A stretch of DNA of 64,000 nt from Geobacillus vulcani PSS1 (GCF_000733845.1 NZ_JPOI01000001.1:1713501-1777500), one strand, 5' to 3'. Positions 45,749 through 55,396 are shown, counted from the stretch's first letter. A program made the numbers and translations. Notes: generated by a model from the letters alone, not told the origin.

Positions 45749-46336
45749 TTGCGGAGGGAAAAGCCGAAGTTTAAACAAATCATTGACGCTGCCGTCGTCG
45801 TCATCGCCGAGCACGGCTACCATCAAGCCCAAGTGTCGAAAATCGCCAAGCAGGCCGGTGTCGCCGACGGCACGATCTACCTTTATTTTAAAAACAAAGA
45901 GGATATTTTAATTTCGCTTTTTCAAGAAAAGATGGGGGCGTTCATCGAGAAAATTGAACAAGAGACAGAAGGAATTTCAAGCCCCCTAGAGAAATTGTAT
46001 GTATTGGTGAAAACTCATTTTTCCGCCCTTGCCGCTGATCCGCATATGGCGGTCGTGACGCAGCTCGAGCTGCGCCAGTCGAATAAAGAGCTGCGCCATC
46101 GCATCAATGAGGTGCTGAAAGGATACTTGCGTCTCATTGACCGCATCATTATCGAAGGGATGGAAAAAGGGGAGTTTCGCCAAGATTTAGACGTCCGGCT
46201 CACCCGGCAAATGATCTTCGGCACCTTGGATGAAACCGTGACGACGTGGGTGATGAACGAGCAAAAGTATGACTTGGTCGCCCTCGCTGGTCCGGTGTAT
46301 GAACTGTTGATCAAAGGGTGCGCCGCCGGGCGTTAG
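45749..46336 (+). CDS. fadR: Fatty acid degradation repressor FadR (TetR family)
   Basis: A 195-residue TetR regulator that represses beta-oxidation genes until long-chain acyl-CoA binds. The helix-turn-helix segment VSKIAKQAGVADGTIYLYFK and the following KNKEDILISLFQEKMG match Bacillus FadR nearly residue for residue, as does TRQMIFGTLDETVTTWVMN near the C-terminus. Start TTG 45749 has AAGGAG 8 bases upstream and gives the same length as the Bacillus protein; a GTG at 45728 is less well placed. Preceded by its own operator and promoter. Confidence 0.95.
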   Translation: MRREKPKFKQIIDAAVVVIAEHGYHQAQVSKIAKQAGVADGTIYLYFKNKEDILISLFQEKMGAFIEKIEQETEGISSPLEKLYVLVKTHFSALAADPHMAVVTQLELRQSNKELRHRINEVLKGYLRLIDRIIIEGMEKGEFRQDLDVRLTRQMIFGTLDETVTTWVMNEQKYDLVALAGPVYELLIKGCAAGR

Positions 46337-46361
46337 GAAAGGCAGAAAGGGGAGAGGCTTC

Positions 46362-47135
46362 GTGGAGCATTTTCGCGTAGCGAAAGAGGAGTTCGTCGCC
46401 ATCGCGACGTTTTCGCGGCCGCCGGCGAACGCCCTTTCATCAGCAGTTTTGAAAGAGCTTTCAACCATATTGGACGAGCTCGAGACCGATCCGGAAGTGC
46501 GCGTCGTGCTGCTTCATGGCGAGGGGCGTTTTTTCTCAGCCGGCGCCGATATTAAAGAATTCACGTCCATCGCTTCCGCTGAGGAGGCATCGGTCTTGTC
46601 GCGCAACGGCCAACTCGTGATGGAGCGGATCGAACGTTTCCCGAAACCGGTGATCGCGGCGATTCATGGGGCGGCGTTAGGCGGAGGGCTGGAGCTGGCG
46701 ATGAGCTGCCATATTCGCCTTGTTGCCGAAAACGCCAAGCTCGGTTTGCCGGAGCTGCAGCTCGGACTCATTCCTGGTTTTGCCGGCACGCAGCGGCTCG
46801 TGCGCTGCGTTGGCTTTGGCAAAGCGGCGGAAATGATGTGGACGAGCGAGCCGATCACCGGAATCGAAGCGGTCGAATGGGGGCTGGCCAACAAGGCGGT
46901 GCCGGAAGAGCGGCTTCTTGACGAGGCAAAAGCGTTGGCGAAAAAGATCGCCGCCAAAAGCCCGCTTTCCGTTCGGGCAACCATTGAACTGCTCAACGCC
47001 GCGAAGGAAAAATCGTTCGCCGAGGCGGTGCGCGAGGAAGCGGAATGGTTTGGCCGCGTGTTTGTATCCGAGGATGCAAAAGAAGGCGTGCAGGCGTTTT
47101 TGGAAAAACGGCCGCCCGTCTTTCAAGGAAAATAA
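46362..47135 (+). CDS. fadB: Enoyl-CoA hydratase
   Basis: Crotonase-fold hydratase of beta-oxidation, 257 residues. Oxyanion-hole and CoA motifs: FFSAGADIKEFTSI and AAIHGAALGGGLELAMSCH; catalytic glutamates lie in PELQLGLIPGFAGTQRLVR. Start GTG 46362 has AAAGGGGAGAGG upstream. Third gene of the operon. Confidence 0.95.
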   Translation: MEHFRVAKEEFVAIATFSRPPANALSSAVLKELSTILDELETDPEVRVVLLHGEGRFFSAGADIKEFTSIASAEEASVLSRNGQLVMERIERFPKPVIAAIHGAALGGGLELAMSCHIRLVAENAKLGLPELQLGLIPGFAGTQRLVRCVGFGKAAEMMWTSEPITGIEAVEWGLANKAVPEERLLDEAKALAKKIAAKSPLSVRATIELLNAAKEKSFAEAVREEAEWFGRVFVSEDAKEGVQAFLEKRPPVFQGK

Positions 47136-47200
47136 TCGCCATCAATGTCTGAATGTTGGCAACTGAAACAATGTTGGATCAAACTGAGGAGGGAAACGAC

Positions 47201-47977
47201 ATGAATATTTTTGTCCTCATGAAACGCACCTTTGACACAGAGGAAAAAATCTCGATCGCTAACGGCAAGATCAATGAGGAAGGCGCTGAATTCATTATCA
47301 ATCCATATGACGAATACGCCATCGAAGAGGCCATTCAAGTGCGCGACAAACATGGCGGCGAAGTGACGGTCGTCACTGTCGGAAGCGAAGAGGCGGAAAA
47401 AGAGCTGCGCACGGCGCTCGCCATGGGCTGCGATAAAGCGGTGCTCATCAACATTGATGACGATGTCGAAGAACAGGACCAATATACGACCGCGAAAGTG
47501 CTTGCCGAGTATTTGAAAGATAAAAATCCGGATTTGATTTTGGCCGGCAACGTCGCTATTGACGGCGGTTCGGGGCAAGTAGGTCCGCGCGTCGCGGAAT
47601 TGCTCGGCATTCCGTATGTGACGACGATCACGAAGCTGGATATTGCCGACGGCGGCAAAGTGACCGTTGTGCGTGATGTGGAAGGGGATGAGGAAATCAT
47701 CGAAACGTCGCTGCCGCTCCTTGTCACGGCTCAACAAGGGCTGAATGAACCGCGCTATCCGTCGCTGCCGGGTATTATGAAGGCGAAGAAAAAGCCGCTT
47801 GACGAGTTGGAGCTTGACGACCTGGATCTTGATGAAGAGGATGTCGAAGCGAAAACGAAAACGATCGAAGTGTTCTTGCCGCCGAAGCGTGAAGCAGGAA
47901 AAATTTTGCAAGGCGAGATCGCCGATCAAGTGAAGGAACTCGTTCAGCTGCTCCGTTCTGAAGCGAAAGTGGTATAA
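47201..47977 (+). CDS. etfB: Electron transfer flavoprotein beta subunit
   Basis: 258-residue ETF beta subunit, which with EtfA passes electrons from acyl-CoA dehydrogenases to the respiratory chain. AMP-binding segment near the middle (LAGNVAIDGGSGQVGPRVAELLG) and family motif VTTITKLDIADGGKVTVVRDVEGD are present. GAGGAGGGAAACGAC precedes ATG 47201. Confidence 0.97.
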   Translation: MNIFVLMKRTFDTEEKISIANGKINEEGAEFIINPYDEYAIEEAIQVRDKHGGEVTVVTVGSEEAEKELRTALAMGCDKAVLINIDDDVEEQDQYTTAKVLAEYLKDKNPDLILAGNVAIDGGSGQVGPRVAELLGIPYVTTITKLDIADGGKVTVVRDVEGDEEIIETSLPLLVTAQQGLNEPRYPSLPGIMKAKKKPLDELELDDLDLDEEDVEAKTKTIEVFLPPKREAGKILQGEIADQVKELVQLLRSEAKVV

Positions 47978-48043
47978 GCCGGAACCGCTGTCGGCGTTCG
48001 GATGAAAAACAACGGGGAATCAAAGGATAGGGGGACTGAAAGA

Positions 48044-49021
48044 ATGGCACGCAAAGTTTTGACATTGGCGGAAGTACGCGACGGATCGCTGCGAAACGTT
48101 TCGTTTGAAGCCATCGCAGCAGCCAAAACGATCGCCGAAGGCGGGGAAGTCGTCTCGGTGCTCGTCGGCGATCAAGTCGCGGCGCATGCGAACGAACTCA
48201 TTTACCGCGGTGCGGATCGCGTCGTTGTCGTTGAGCATCCGAATTTGAAATTTTATACATCCGACGGTTATTCACAGGCGGTAAAAGCCGTGATTGACAA
48301 AGAACAGCCGGAAGGCATCGTCTTCGGCCATACGGCGCTTGGCAAAGACTTATCGCCGAAATTGGCCATCAAGCTCGACGCCGGCCTCGTTTCCGACGTC
48401 ATCGCGGTCGAAGAAGCGGGCGGCAACATTGTGTTTACGCGCCCGATCTACTCCGGCAAAGCGTTTGAAAAGAAAATCGTCACAAGCGGCATCATCTTTG
48501 CGACGGTGCGTCCGAACAACATTGCGCCGCTCGAGCGCGATGAGTCGCGCACAGGCAGCGTGGAAGCGCTCGCCGTTGAGATCAAAGACTTACGCGCGAT
48601 CGTCAAAGAAGTCGTCCGCAAAACGGCGGAAGGCGTCGACCTGACGGAAGCGAAAGTGATCGTCGCCGGCGGCCGCGGGGTGAAAAGCGCCGAAGGCTTC
48701 AAGCCGCTCAAAGAGCTGGCCGAAGTGTTGGGCGGCGCGGTTGGCGCGTCGCGCGGGGCGTGCGATGCCGGCTATTGCGACTATTCGCTGCAGATCGGGC
48801 AAACAGGGAAAGTCGTCACGCCAGATCTGTACATCGCCTGCGGCATTTCCGGAGCCATCCAACACTTGGCGGGCATGTCGAACTCAAAAGTCATCGTGGC
48901 GATTAACAAAGACCCGGAAGCGAACATTTTCAAAGTCGCCGATTACGGCATTGTCGGCGATTTGTTCGAAGTCGTTCCGCTTCTCACGGAAGAATTCAAA
49001 AAACTGAAAGTGCATTCGTAA
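48044..49021 (+). CDS. etfA: Electron transfer flavoprotein alpha subunit
   Basis: 325-residue ETF alpha subunit with the C-terminal FAD-binding domain: [51 protein letters not shown] and [25 protein letters not shown] precedes ATG 48044; the upstream open frame from 48002 lacks a site. Last gene of the fatty-acid operon, closed by the terminator at 49027. Confidence 0.97.
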   Translation: MARKVLTLAEVRDGSLRNVSFEAIAAAKTIAEGGEVVSVLVGDQVAAHANELIYRGADRVVVVEHPNLKFYTSDGYSQAVKAVIDKEQPEGIVFGHTALGKDLSPKLAIKLDAGLVSDVIAVEEAGGNIVFTRPIYSGKAFEKKIVTSGIIFATVRPNNIAPLERDESRTGSVEALAVEIKDLRAIVKEVVRKTAEGVDLTEAKVIVAGGRGVKSAEGFKPLKELAEVLGGAVGASRGACDAGYCDYSLQIGQTGKVVTPDLYIACGISGAIQHLAGMSNSKVIVAINKDPEANIFKVADYGIVGDLFEVVPLLTEEFKKLKVHS

Positions 49022-49026
49022 TCGCT

Positions 49027-49056
49027 GAAACGGGTGGCGCGCGCCGCCCGTTTTTC
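49027..49056 (+). terminator. Terminator of the lcfA-etfA operon
   Basis: AAACGGGTGGCG and CGCCGCCCGTTTTTC form the stem and T-tract. Confidence 0.9.
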
Positions 49057-49172
49057 TTGGATAAATTCCGGTGCGGAGCGAATATTAGAAACGAAAGCAA
49101 AACATTCGCACCGCTGTCGATTTCCATGGTATACTTTGCTTGCAGCATTTTCGAACAGGGAGGGAAATCCGC

Positions 49173-49490
49173 ATGGCCATTGTCAATGCGACAGATCAAA
49201 CGTTCGCCGCGGAAACGAAAGACGGCGTCACGCTCGTCGACTTCTGGGCGCCATGGTGCGGTCCGTGCCGCATGATCGCCCCGGTGCTTGAGGAGCTCGA
49301 CCAAGAAATGGGCGACAAAGTGAAAATCGTCAAAGTGAATGTCGACGAAAATCAAGAAACGGCCTCAAAATTCGGCGTCATGAGCATTCCGACGCTGCTT
49401 GTGTTCAAAAACGGCGAGCTCGTCGATAAAGCGATCGGCTATCAACCGAAAGAGGCATTAGCGCAGCTTGTTGGCAAATATGTATCATGA
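49173..49490 (+). CDS. trxA: Thioredoxin
   Basis: 105-residue disulfide reductase with the WCGPC active site (FWAPWCGPCRMIAP) and the cis-proline loop MSIPTLLVF. GGAGGGAAATCC lies before ATG 49173. A TATACT at 49130-49135 is the probable -10; the -35 is poor, so a second sigma factor may contribute as in Bacillus. Follows etfA as in Bacillus subtilis. Confidence 0.98.
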   Translation: MAIVNATDQTFAAETKDGVTLVDFWAPWCGPCRMIAPVLEELDQEMGDKVKIVKVNVDENQETASKFGVMSIPTLLVFKNGELVDKAIGYQPKEALAQLVGKYVS

Positions 49491-49502
49491 CGGAGAAACA
49501 GG

Positions 49503-49537
49503 AAAATCCAGAGGGGAAGAAACCTCTGGATTTTTTC
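49503..49537 (+). terminator. Terminator of trxA
   Basis: AAAATCCAGAGG and CCTCTGGATTTTTT form a 10-bp stem with T-tract. Confidence 0.95.
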
Positions 49538-49560
49538 TTTTTTCCATATGAAAAAAATGG

Positions 49561-49589
49561 TTGACAGACGGGGATGATTTTTTTATAGT
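49561..49589 (+). promoter_or_regulatory. Promoter of the sulfonate operon
   Basis: TTGACA at 49561-49566 and TATAGT at 49584-49589, spacer 17, a strong SigA match about 260 bases before the first gene. Confidence 0.85.
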
Positions 49590-49592
49590 AAT

Positions 49593-49622
49593 AACCAACA
49601 AATCCTATTGGATATATTGGTT
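49593..49622. promoter_or_regulatory. Nested dyad at the sulfonate promoter start site
   Basis: AACCAA (49593-49598) and TTGGTT (49617-49622) enclose ATCC (49602-49605) and GGAT (49610-49613). Placed at +1 of the promoter it may be an operator, possibly for CymR-type sulfur control as in Bacillus, or an RNA hairpin. The regulator assignment is inference. Confidence 0.45.
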
Positions 49623-49692
49623 TTTATCGTTGTTATTCATAGTTTTCCTATCTATATAGTTATTTTTAGGGGGTGAGAATGGTTCACGAAAT

Positions 49693-49816
49693 CTAGAAGG
49701 CCGGTGATCAAACGAGCAAGTCACTCTTCTCAAATGGTGAAACTTCGCGGCATCGGCTTCAAGTTTCGTGTATCCGACGTGAGCGAGGAGTGAGCGCCGT
49801 TTTTCACCAACCTTCC
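49693..49816 (+). repeat. Dispersed intergenic repeat, copy 3 (about 124 bp)
   Basis: Starts CTAGAAGGCCGGTGATCA and ends TTTTTCACCAACCTTCC. Inner segment CTTCTCAAATGGTGAA corresponds to that of other copies. It lies in the transcribed leader between the ssu promoter and the first ssu gene; short form of the element. Confidence 0.75.
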
Positions 49817-49852
49817 CGCTGTGATTTTAAGAAAAAACGAGGGGGAACGATG

Positions 49853-50845
49853 ATGAACAAATGGAAAATGGGGAAATGGCTCGTGCTCATGGCGGTTTTG
49901 TTAGGGATGGTCTCGGGATGCGGAGGACATAGCGAATCCGCCAATGCCCAGAAAGCATCTCCCACCAAGAAGGAGGAGGGAGAAGTCATCCGCATCGGCT
50001 ATCAAAAATACGGCACGCTCAATATGTTGAAAGCGCGCGGGGACTTGGAAAAACGATTAAAACAGCTCGGTTATACGGTGCAATGGTCATTATTTCCAGG
50101 CGGGCCGCAATTGTTGGAGGCGATGAATGCCGGCAGCCTTGATTTCGGCCATACCGGTGAGGCGCCACCCGTGTTCGCCCAAGTGGCTGGGACGCCGTTG
50201 CTGTACGTGGCAACGACTCCGCCGAACCCAAAGGCGGAAGCCATTTTGGTTCGGCGTGATTCCCCGATTCGGACGGTGGCCGATTTGAAAGGGAAAAAAG
50301 TGGCGTTAAACAAAGGGTCGAACGTCCATTATCTGCTTGTCCAGGCGCTCAGCAAGGCTGGATTGACGCTTTCTGACATTCGTCCCGTTTATTTGCCGCC
50401 CGCCGATGCCCGTGCCGCCTTTGAGCAAGGAAGCGTTGACGCTTGGGTGATTTGGGATCCGTTTTATGCCGCGGCCGAACAAACGGGGAAGGTTCGCGTG
50501 CTCGCTGACGGCCAAGGGTTGGTGGCGAACCGTGAGTTTTTCTTCGCTTCGCGTTCGTTTGCGCAAAAGCATGCCGATGTCGTGCATGTCATCTTAGAGG
50601 AGCTGAAGAAAGTCGACCAGTGGGCCAACCGCGATCCGAAAGGGGTGGCAACGTTTTTGGCGCCGGAACTTGGCATTGATGAAGCGGCGCTTGAAGTCGC
50701 ATCCAAACGCCGCACGTATGGCCTGGAACTGATCACAAACGAGGTCATCGCCCAACAGCAAACGATTGCAGATCAATTTCACCAGCTAGGGTTGTTGCCA
50801 AAGAAAATCGATGTAAACGAAGCGGTTTGGCGTGAAGCCAAATGA
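49853..50845 (+). CDS. ssuA: Sulfonate ABC transporter substrate-binding lipoprotein (first)
   Basis: Extracytoplasmic binding protein for aliphatic sulfonates, 330 residues. Lipoprotein signal MVSGCGG with the lipidated Cys near residue 22; binding-protein features are IRIGYQKYGTLNMLKARGDLE, GGPQLLEAMNAGSLDFGHTGEAPP, VADLKGKKVALNKGSN and VDAWVIWDPFYAAAE. ATG 49850 and 49853 are in frame after GAGGGGG; the second is better spaced. First gene of ssuA-ssuC-ssuB-ssuA2-ssuE-ssuD; a second binding protein sits at 52598. Confidence 0.92.
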   Translation: MNKWKMGKWLVLMAVLLGMVSGCGGHSESANAQKASPTKKEEGEVIRIGYQKYGTLNMLKARGDLEKRLKQLGYTVQWSLFPGGPQLLEAMNAGSLDFGHTGEAPPVFAQVAGTPLLYVATTPPNPKAEAILVRRDSPIRTVADLKGKKVALNKGSNVHYLLVQALSKAGLTLSDIRPVYLPPADARAAFEQGSVDAWVIWDPFYAAAEQTGKVRVLADGQGLVANREFFFASRSFAQKHADVVHVILEELKKVDQWANRDPKGVATFLAPELGIDEAALEVASKRRTYGLELITNEVIAQQQTIADQFHQLGLLPKKIDVNEAVWREAK

Positions 50846-50883
50846 AGCGGAGACGGAATGGGAAGAGAAAACGGGGGTGATTC

Positions 50884-50961
50884 GTGACAAAAAGTCATCG
50901 GTCGGCTTCGTTGGCAGCGTCATCCGTCAACAAGGGTGAAGGACGGCGGCAGCTTGGATGA
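50884..50961 (+). CDS. Possible 25-residue peptide between ssuA and ssuC
   Basis: GTG 50884 after ACGGGGGTGATTC opens a 25-codon frame (MTKSHRSASLAASSVNKG and on to a TGA at 50959-50961), rich in Ser, Ala and basic residues. The ribosome site is good, but nothing else supports coding. It could be a leader-type peptide or chance. It fills a 147-base gap inside the operon. Confidence 0.25.
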   Translation: MTKSHRSASLAASSVNKGEGRRQLG

Positions 50962-50992
50962 GAAACCACACTAGGAAGGCGGGGTGAACGCG

Positions 50993-51781
50993 ATGAAATC
51001 GTCGAAATGGACAGAATGGACCTGGGGGAAGGCGGTGCCGTGGGTGTTGCCTGTTGCTCTGCTTGTGGCATGGCAAGTGACTGTAGAAACCGGTTGGTTG
51101 TCTTCGCGGGTGCTGCCGGCGCCAACCGCCGTCATGGCGGCCGCTTGGCACCTCGGGTCGAGCGGGGAGCTATGGCAGCATTTATCCATCAGTTTTGGGC
51201 GAGCGGTGGCTGGATTCGCGATCGGCGGGTCTATCGGGTTTCTTCTTGGCCTAGTCAACGGGGTGTTTCGCCCGGCGGAGCGTTTGTTGGACACATCGAT
51301 CCAAATGATTCGCAATATTCCGCATTTGGCGATGATTCCGCTCGTCATTTTATGGTTTGGCATCGGTGAAGAGGCGAAAGTGTTTCTCGTTGCGCTTGGC
51401 GTTCTTTTTCCGATTTATGTCAACACTTGGCATGGCATTCGCAATGTGGATGCGGGCTTGCTGGAAATGGGGCGGGTCTATGGGTTGGGGCCGTGGGCGT
51501 TGTTTTGGCGCATCTGGCTGCCGGGCGCGTTGCCGGCGATTTTGGTTGGCGTGCGTTATGCGCTCGGCATCATGTGGTTGACCTTAATCGTAGCGGAAAC
51601 GATCGCTGCCGACCGCGGCATCGGGTATTTGGCCATGAATGCGCGCGAGTTTATGCAAACCGATGTCGTCGTCTTCAGTATTTTGCTTTACGCGCTGTTT
51701 GGCAAGCTCGCCGACAGCATCGCCCGTTTTTTGGAAAGCCGTTTACTTCGCTGGAATGTCAACTATCAACATCGGCCGTAG
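50993..51781 (+). CDS. ssuC: Sulfonate ABC transporter permease
   Basis: 262-residue inner-membrane permease of the SsuC/TauC family with about six helices and the ABC-coupling EAA loop near VDAGLLEMGRVYGLGPWALFWRIWLPGALPAI, shown as RVYGLGPWALFWRIWLPG. Start ATG 50993 with GGAAGGCGGGG upstream; a GTG at 50984 is nearer to that site. Works with SsuB and the two binding lipoproteins. Confidence 0.93.
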   Translation: MKSSKWTEWTWGKAVPWVLPVALLVAWQVTVETGWLSSRVLPAPTAVMAAAWHLGSSGELWQHLSISFGRAVAGFAIGGSIGFLLGLVNGVFRPAERLLDTSIQMIRNIPHLAMIPLVILWFGIGEEAKVFLVALGVLFPIYVNTWHGIRNVDAGLLEMGRVYGLGPWALFWRIWLPGALPAILVGVRYALGIMWLTLIVAETIAADRGIGYLAMNAREFMQTDVVVFSILLYALFGKLADSIARFLESRLLRWNVNYQHRP

Positions 51782-51814
51782 GGTGCAAGTCTGCGAGGAA
51801 AGGGGAAGGCAAAA

Positions 51815-52597
51815 ATGGGGGCAGGGCAAGGAGCAGAACTGGTCTTTGTTCAAGTGGCCAAGCGATTTGGTGCTCAATCGGTGTTAAGCGACATCGATTT
51901 GACGGTGAAACGCGGGGAGTTTATCGCCATCATCGGACGAAGCGGCTGCGGCAAAAGCACGTTATTGCGCTTGGCTGCCGGCTTGGAGGAGCCCACATCG
52001 GGAATCATTCAACTCGATGGCGAGCCGCTCCAAGGAATCAATACGAAAGCCCGGGTCATGTTTCAAGATGCTCGTCTGTTGCCATGGCGGCGCGTCATCG
52101 ACAACGTTGGCCTCGGTTTGAAAGGGAATTGGCGGGAACAGGCGGCCAAGGCGCTTGAGCAAGTCGGGTTAGCAGAGCGCGCCAATGAGTGGCCGTCGGT
52201 GCTGTCCGGCGGCCAACGGCAACGGGTGGCGCTCGCCCGTGCGCTGATCAGTCAGCCGCAGGTATTGTTGCTCGATGAACCGCTTGGTGCGCTCGACGCC
52301 TTGACGAGAATTGATATGCAACGGTTGATCGAACGGCTATGGCAGGAACAACGTTTCACCGCTTTGTTGGTCACGCACGATGTCGATGAAGCGGTGATGT
52401 TGGCGGACCGCGTGGTGCTGATTGAAAACGGAACGTGCGCGTTTGATTGGCCGGTGCGCCTGCCGCGGCCGCGGCAGCGCGGCGATGCGGCGTTTGCGGA
52501 TTTGGTGGAGGCGATTTTGCGCCGCATTTTGGGGCCTGAATCCGAACGGGGCGCTATCGCTGCCAGTTCGCTCGGTGAAAAAAGGAGGGCGTTATAG
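51815..52597 (+). CDS. ssuB: Sulfonate ABC transporter ATP-binding protein
   Basis: 260-residue ABC ATPase: Walker [11 protein letters not shown]-loop [11 protein letters not shown], signature LSGGQRQR, Walker [14 protein letters not shown] and H-loop [24 protein letters not shown] precedes ATG 51815. Energises uptake through SsuC. The next gene starts directly after its stop codon. Confidence 0.95.
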   Translation: MGAGQGAELVFVQVAKRFGAQSVLSDIDLTVKRGEFIAIIGRSGCGKSTLLRLAAGLEEPTSGIIQLDGEPLQGINTKARVMFQDARLLPWRRVIDNVGLGLKGNWREQAAKALEQVGLAERANEWPSVLSGGQRQRVALARALISQPQVLLLDEPLGALDALTRIDMQRLIERLWQEQRFTALLVTHDVDEAVMLADRVVLIENGTCAFDWPVRLPRPRQRGDAAFADLVEAILRRILGPESERGAIAASSLGEKRRAL

Positions 52598-53602
52598 ATG
52601 AAAAAACAGTTCAGTTGGTTGCTTGGGTTCAGCGTATTCCTGTGCCTGCTGCTAGCAGCGTGCGGCCAAGAACGAAGCACCTCTTCCTCCGCGTCCAAGG
52701 GCGCGGCATCCGCCGATTCATGGCCGGAAGAATTGCATATCGGCTATCAAAAATCATCGTTTTCGCTCTTTTTAAAAGAGAAGGGTTATTTGGAAAAACA
52801 ATTGCAAAAGCACGGTGTGCAAGTAAAATGGTTTGAATTTCAATCGGGTCCGCCCTTGCTTGAGGCATTAAATAGTGGACAAATCGACATTGGATATGTG
52901 GGAGGTGCGCCGGCCATACTGGCGCAAGCGAATCCGCATTCGCAATTGGCTTATATTGCATATGAACCCGAAGTGGCGCGGGCGATCATTGTGTCGAAAA
53001 CATCATCGATCCATACGGTAGCGGACTTAAAAGGAAAAAAAGTGGCTTTTGGGAAAGGGTCAAGCGCTCACTATACACTGTTGACCGCTTTGGAAACGGC
53101 CGGACTGACGTTGAACGATATTACCCCGGTGTATTTACAACCAGCTGAGGCGCGCACTGCATTTGAGCGCGGCGATGTGGACGCTTGGGTGATTTGGGAT
53201 CCCTTTTTGGCTGATGCAGAGGTGAATGGGGGAGCACGTATATTGATCGATGCGAACCGATTGCCGAAACAATATGGATTTATTGTGGCACGAAACCAAT
53301 ACGTGAAACAGTATGCCAATGTAGCGAAAACAGTGATTGACCAACTGAACCACGTCCATCAAGAAATCCATTCTTCTCCAGACGAAGCTGCGAAATTATT
53401 GGCCAAAGAAACGAAAATTGATGCAGCCGTTTGGAAACGGACGTTGAGTCGAAGGGGATATGGCGTGTTCCCGCTGACCAAGGAGGTGATCGCGGCTCAA
53501 CAACGCATTGCCGATCAGTTTTATAAAGCCGGATTGGTTTCGAAACGAGTCAATGTGAAAGAGGCGGTTGTGTTTGTCAAGGAAGAGCGGAAGACAAAAT
53601 GA
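52598..53602 (+). CDS. Sulfonate ABC transporter substrate-binding lipoprotein (second)
   Basis: A second SsuA-type binding protein, 334 residues: lipobox LLLAACGQ (Cys near residue 22), LHIGYQKSSFSLFLKEKGYLE, SGPPLLEALNSGQIDIGYVGGAPA, ADLKGKKVAFGKGSSAHY and VDAWVIWDPFLADAE. It is clearly homologous to the product at 49853 but diverged, and its codon use is more A+T-rich, so either an old duplication or a later arrival. It may widen the range of sulfonates taken up. AAAAAGGAGGGCG precedes ATG 52598, which abuts the ssuB stop. Confidence 0.92.
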   Translation: MKKQFSWLLGFSVFLCLLLAACGQERSTSSSASKGAASADSWPEELHIGYQKSSFSLFLKEKGYLEKQLQKHGVQVKWFEFQSGPPLLEALNSGQIDIGYVGGAPAILAQANPHSQLAYIAYEPEVARAIIVSKTSSIHTVADLKGKKVAFGKGSSAHYTLLTALETAGLTLNDITPVYLQPAEARTAFERGDVDAWVIWDPFLADAEVNGGARILIDANRLPKQYGFIVARNQYVKQYANVAKTVIDQLNHVHQEIHSSPDEAAKLLAKETKIDAAVWKRTLSRRGYGVFPLTKEVIAAQQRIADQFYKAGLVSKRVNVKEAVVFVKEERKTK

Positions 53603-53711
53603 CGCAAGCATTCATCGATCCGAGCCGTTTCATGGACCAAAGTTGGGGGCTTGAACGATGAGCGGGAAACGTCCTACTCAGACAATGAGGAAAAAGAATG
53701 GGGGAAGGTCA

Positions 53712-54254
53712 ATGACAACGGTGACCATCCTTTCGGGAAGCCCATCACGTGTTTCCAAAACGAATCGTGTAGCTGAATGGGTGAAGGAGCAGCTGCAACG
53801 GCTTGGCCACACCGTGCATCTCGTTCGTTTGCGCGATCTGCCTGCTGAAGATTTGCTTTATGCGAACGACTCAAGTGAGCCGATCGCCAAAACACATGAG
53901 TGGATCCAGCAGTCGAAAGCGATCATTGTGTTGAGCCCTGTGTATAAAGGAAGTTATACTGGCATTTTAAAAGCATATTTGGATTTGCTGCCGGAAAAAG
54001 CGTTTAAAGAAAAACTCGTCGTGCCGATTGTCACCGGAGGAACCATTGCTCATTTGTTGGCGCTCGAATATGCGCTCAAACCGATTTTCTCTATTTTGGG
54101 AGCCCGAAACATTTTGCATGGCGTCTTTATTTTAGACTGGACGTTGGGTCATGATGATGAAGGTCGGCTCGTGCTTTCGGATGACTTGCTATCACGCATG
54201 CAGGAAGTCATTCATGCGGTTTCTCAACTCAATCAAGACCGGGCCGTTTCATAA
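53712..54254 (+). CDS. ssuE: NADPH-dependent FMN reductase SsuE
   Basis: 180-residue flavodoxin-fold reductase supplying FMNH2 to the monooxygenase SsuD. FMN-binding motif [19 protein letters not shown] at the N-terminus and the middle segment [22 protein letters not shown] are typical. ATG 53712 follows GGGGGAAGGTCA. Next to ssuD, as in other sulfonate operons. Confidence 0.92.
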   Translation: MTTVTILSGSPSRVSKTNRVAEWVKEQLQRLGHTVHLVRLRDLPAEDLLYANDSSEPIAKTHEWIQQSKAIIVLSPVYKGSYTGILKAYLDLLPEKAFKEKLVVPIVTGGTIAHLLALEYALKPIFSILGARNILHGVFILDWTLGHDDEGRLVLSDDLLSRMQEVIHAVSQLNQDRAVS

Positions 54255-54268
54255 GGAGGCGATTCACG

Positions 54269-55387
54269 ATGGAATTGCTTTGGTTTATTCCTTCTCACGG
54301 GGATGGGCGATATTTAGGGACGACGAAAGGCGGCCGCTCTCCTGAATACAGCTATTTTAAACAAGTGGCTCAAGCGGCTGACCGCTTAGGATATACGGGT
54401 GTGCTCATTCCGACCGGCAAATCGTGCGAAGATCCGTGGCTGCTTGCTTCGGCATTGGTGGCCGAAACGGAACGATTGCGCTTTCTTGTCGCTGTTCGTC
54501 CAGGACTGATGACGCCGACGTTGGCGGCCCGCATGACGTCGACGTTGGATCGCCTTTCGAACGGGCGGCTCCTCGTCAACGTGGTCGCCGGGGGCGATCC
54601 GGTTGAACTTGCGGGCGATGGCTTGTTTTTATCCCATGATGAACGCTACGAGGCAACAGATGAGTTTTTGACCGTTTGGCGTCGATTGCTCGCGGGAGAG
54701 GAAGTGACGTTGACGGGAAAGCATGTGTCCGTCCAAGGAGCCAAGCTGTTGTTTCCAGCGGTGCAAAAACCGTATCCACGCGTCTTTTTTGGCGGATCGT
54801 CAGAGGCGGGGCAACGGGTGGCGGCCCGCCATGCGGATGTATATTTGACTTGGGGAGAGCCGCTGGAACAAGTGAAAGAGAAAATCGAACAAGTAAAAGA
54901 ACTTGCCCGCCAAGCGGGAAGAGAAATCGAATTTGGCATTCGCCTTCACATTATCGTGCGCGAAACGGAAACGGAAGCATGGGAAGCGGCGGAGCGATTG
55001 ATTCGCTACGTGGATGAGCGGACGATTGAAGAAGCGCAGCGGGTCTTTGCCCGGTACGATTCGGTCGGGCAGCAACGGATGCGGCAGCTGCACAGCGGCA
55101 GAAAAGAAGCGTTGGAGATCAGTCCGAATCTTTGGGCGGGCATTGGACTTGTGCGCGGCGGAGCCGGCACCGCTCTTGTCGGCGATCCGGAAACCGTGGC
55201 CGAGCGTCTTCGCGAGTATGAGCAGCTGGGCATCCGCTACTTCATTTTATCCGGCTACCCGCATCTGGAAGAGGCGTATCGAGTGGCGGAGCTGTTATTC
55301 CCATTGTTGCCTTTGAATATTCCTTCTTCATCTATTCGCGGAGAGGTTGTGGGCCATGAATTTTTCCCTAATGTGATTAAAGTGTGA
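54269..55387 (+). CDS. ssuD: FMNH2-dependent alkanesulfonate monooxygenase SsuD
   Basis: Releases sulfite and aldehyde from alkanesulfonates using FMNH2 and oxygen. The 372-residue luciferase-fold protein starts [19 protein letters not shown] and holds [52 protein letters not shown] and the active-site region RLHIIVRET, all family landmarks. AAGGAGGCGATTC precedes ATG 54269, 14 bases after ssuE. Last gene, followed by a terminator. Confidence 0.96.
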   Translation: MELLWFIPSHGDGRYLGTTKGGRSPEYSYFKQVAQAADRLGYTGVLIPTGKSCEDPWLLASALVAETERLRFLVAVRPGLMTPTLAARMTSTLDRLSNGRLLVNVVAGGDPVELAGDGLFLSHDERYEATDEFLTVWRRLLAGEEVTLTGKHVSVQGAKLLFPAVQKPYPRVFFGGSSEAGQRVAARHADVYLTWGEPLEQVKEKIEQVKELARQAGREIEFGIRLHIIVRETETEAWEAAERLIRYVDERTIEEAQRVFARYDSVGQQRMRQLHSGRKEALEISPNLWAGIGLVRGGAGTALVGDPETVAERLREYEQLGIRYFILSGYPHLEEAYRVAELLFPLLPLNIPSSSIRGEVVGHEFFPNVIKV

Positions 55388-55396
55388 TCGATCGAG

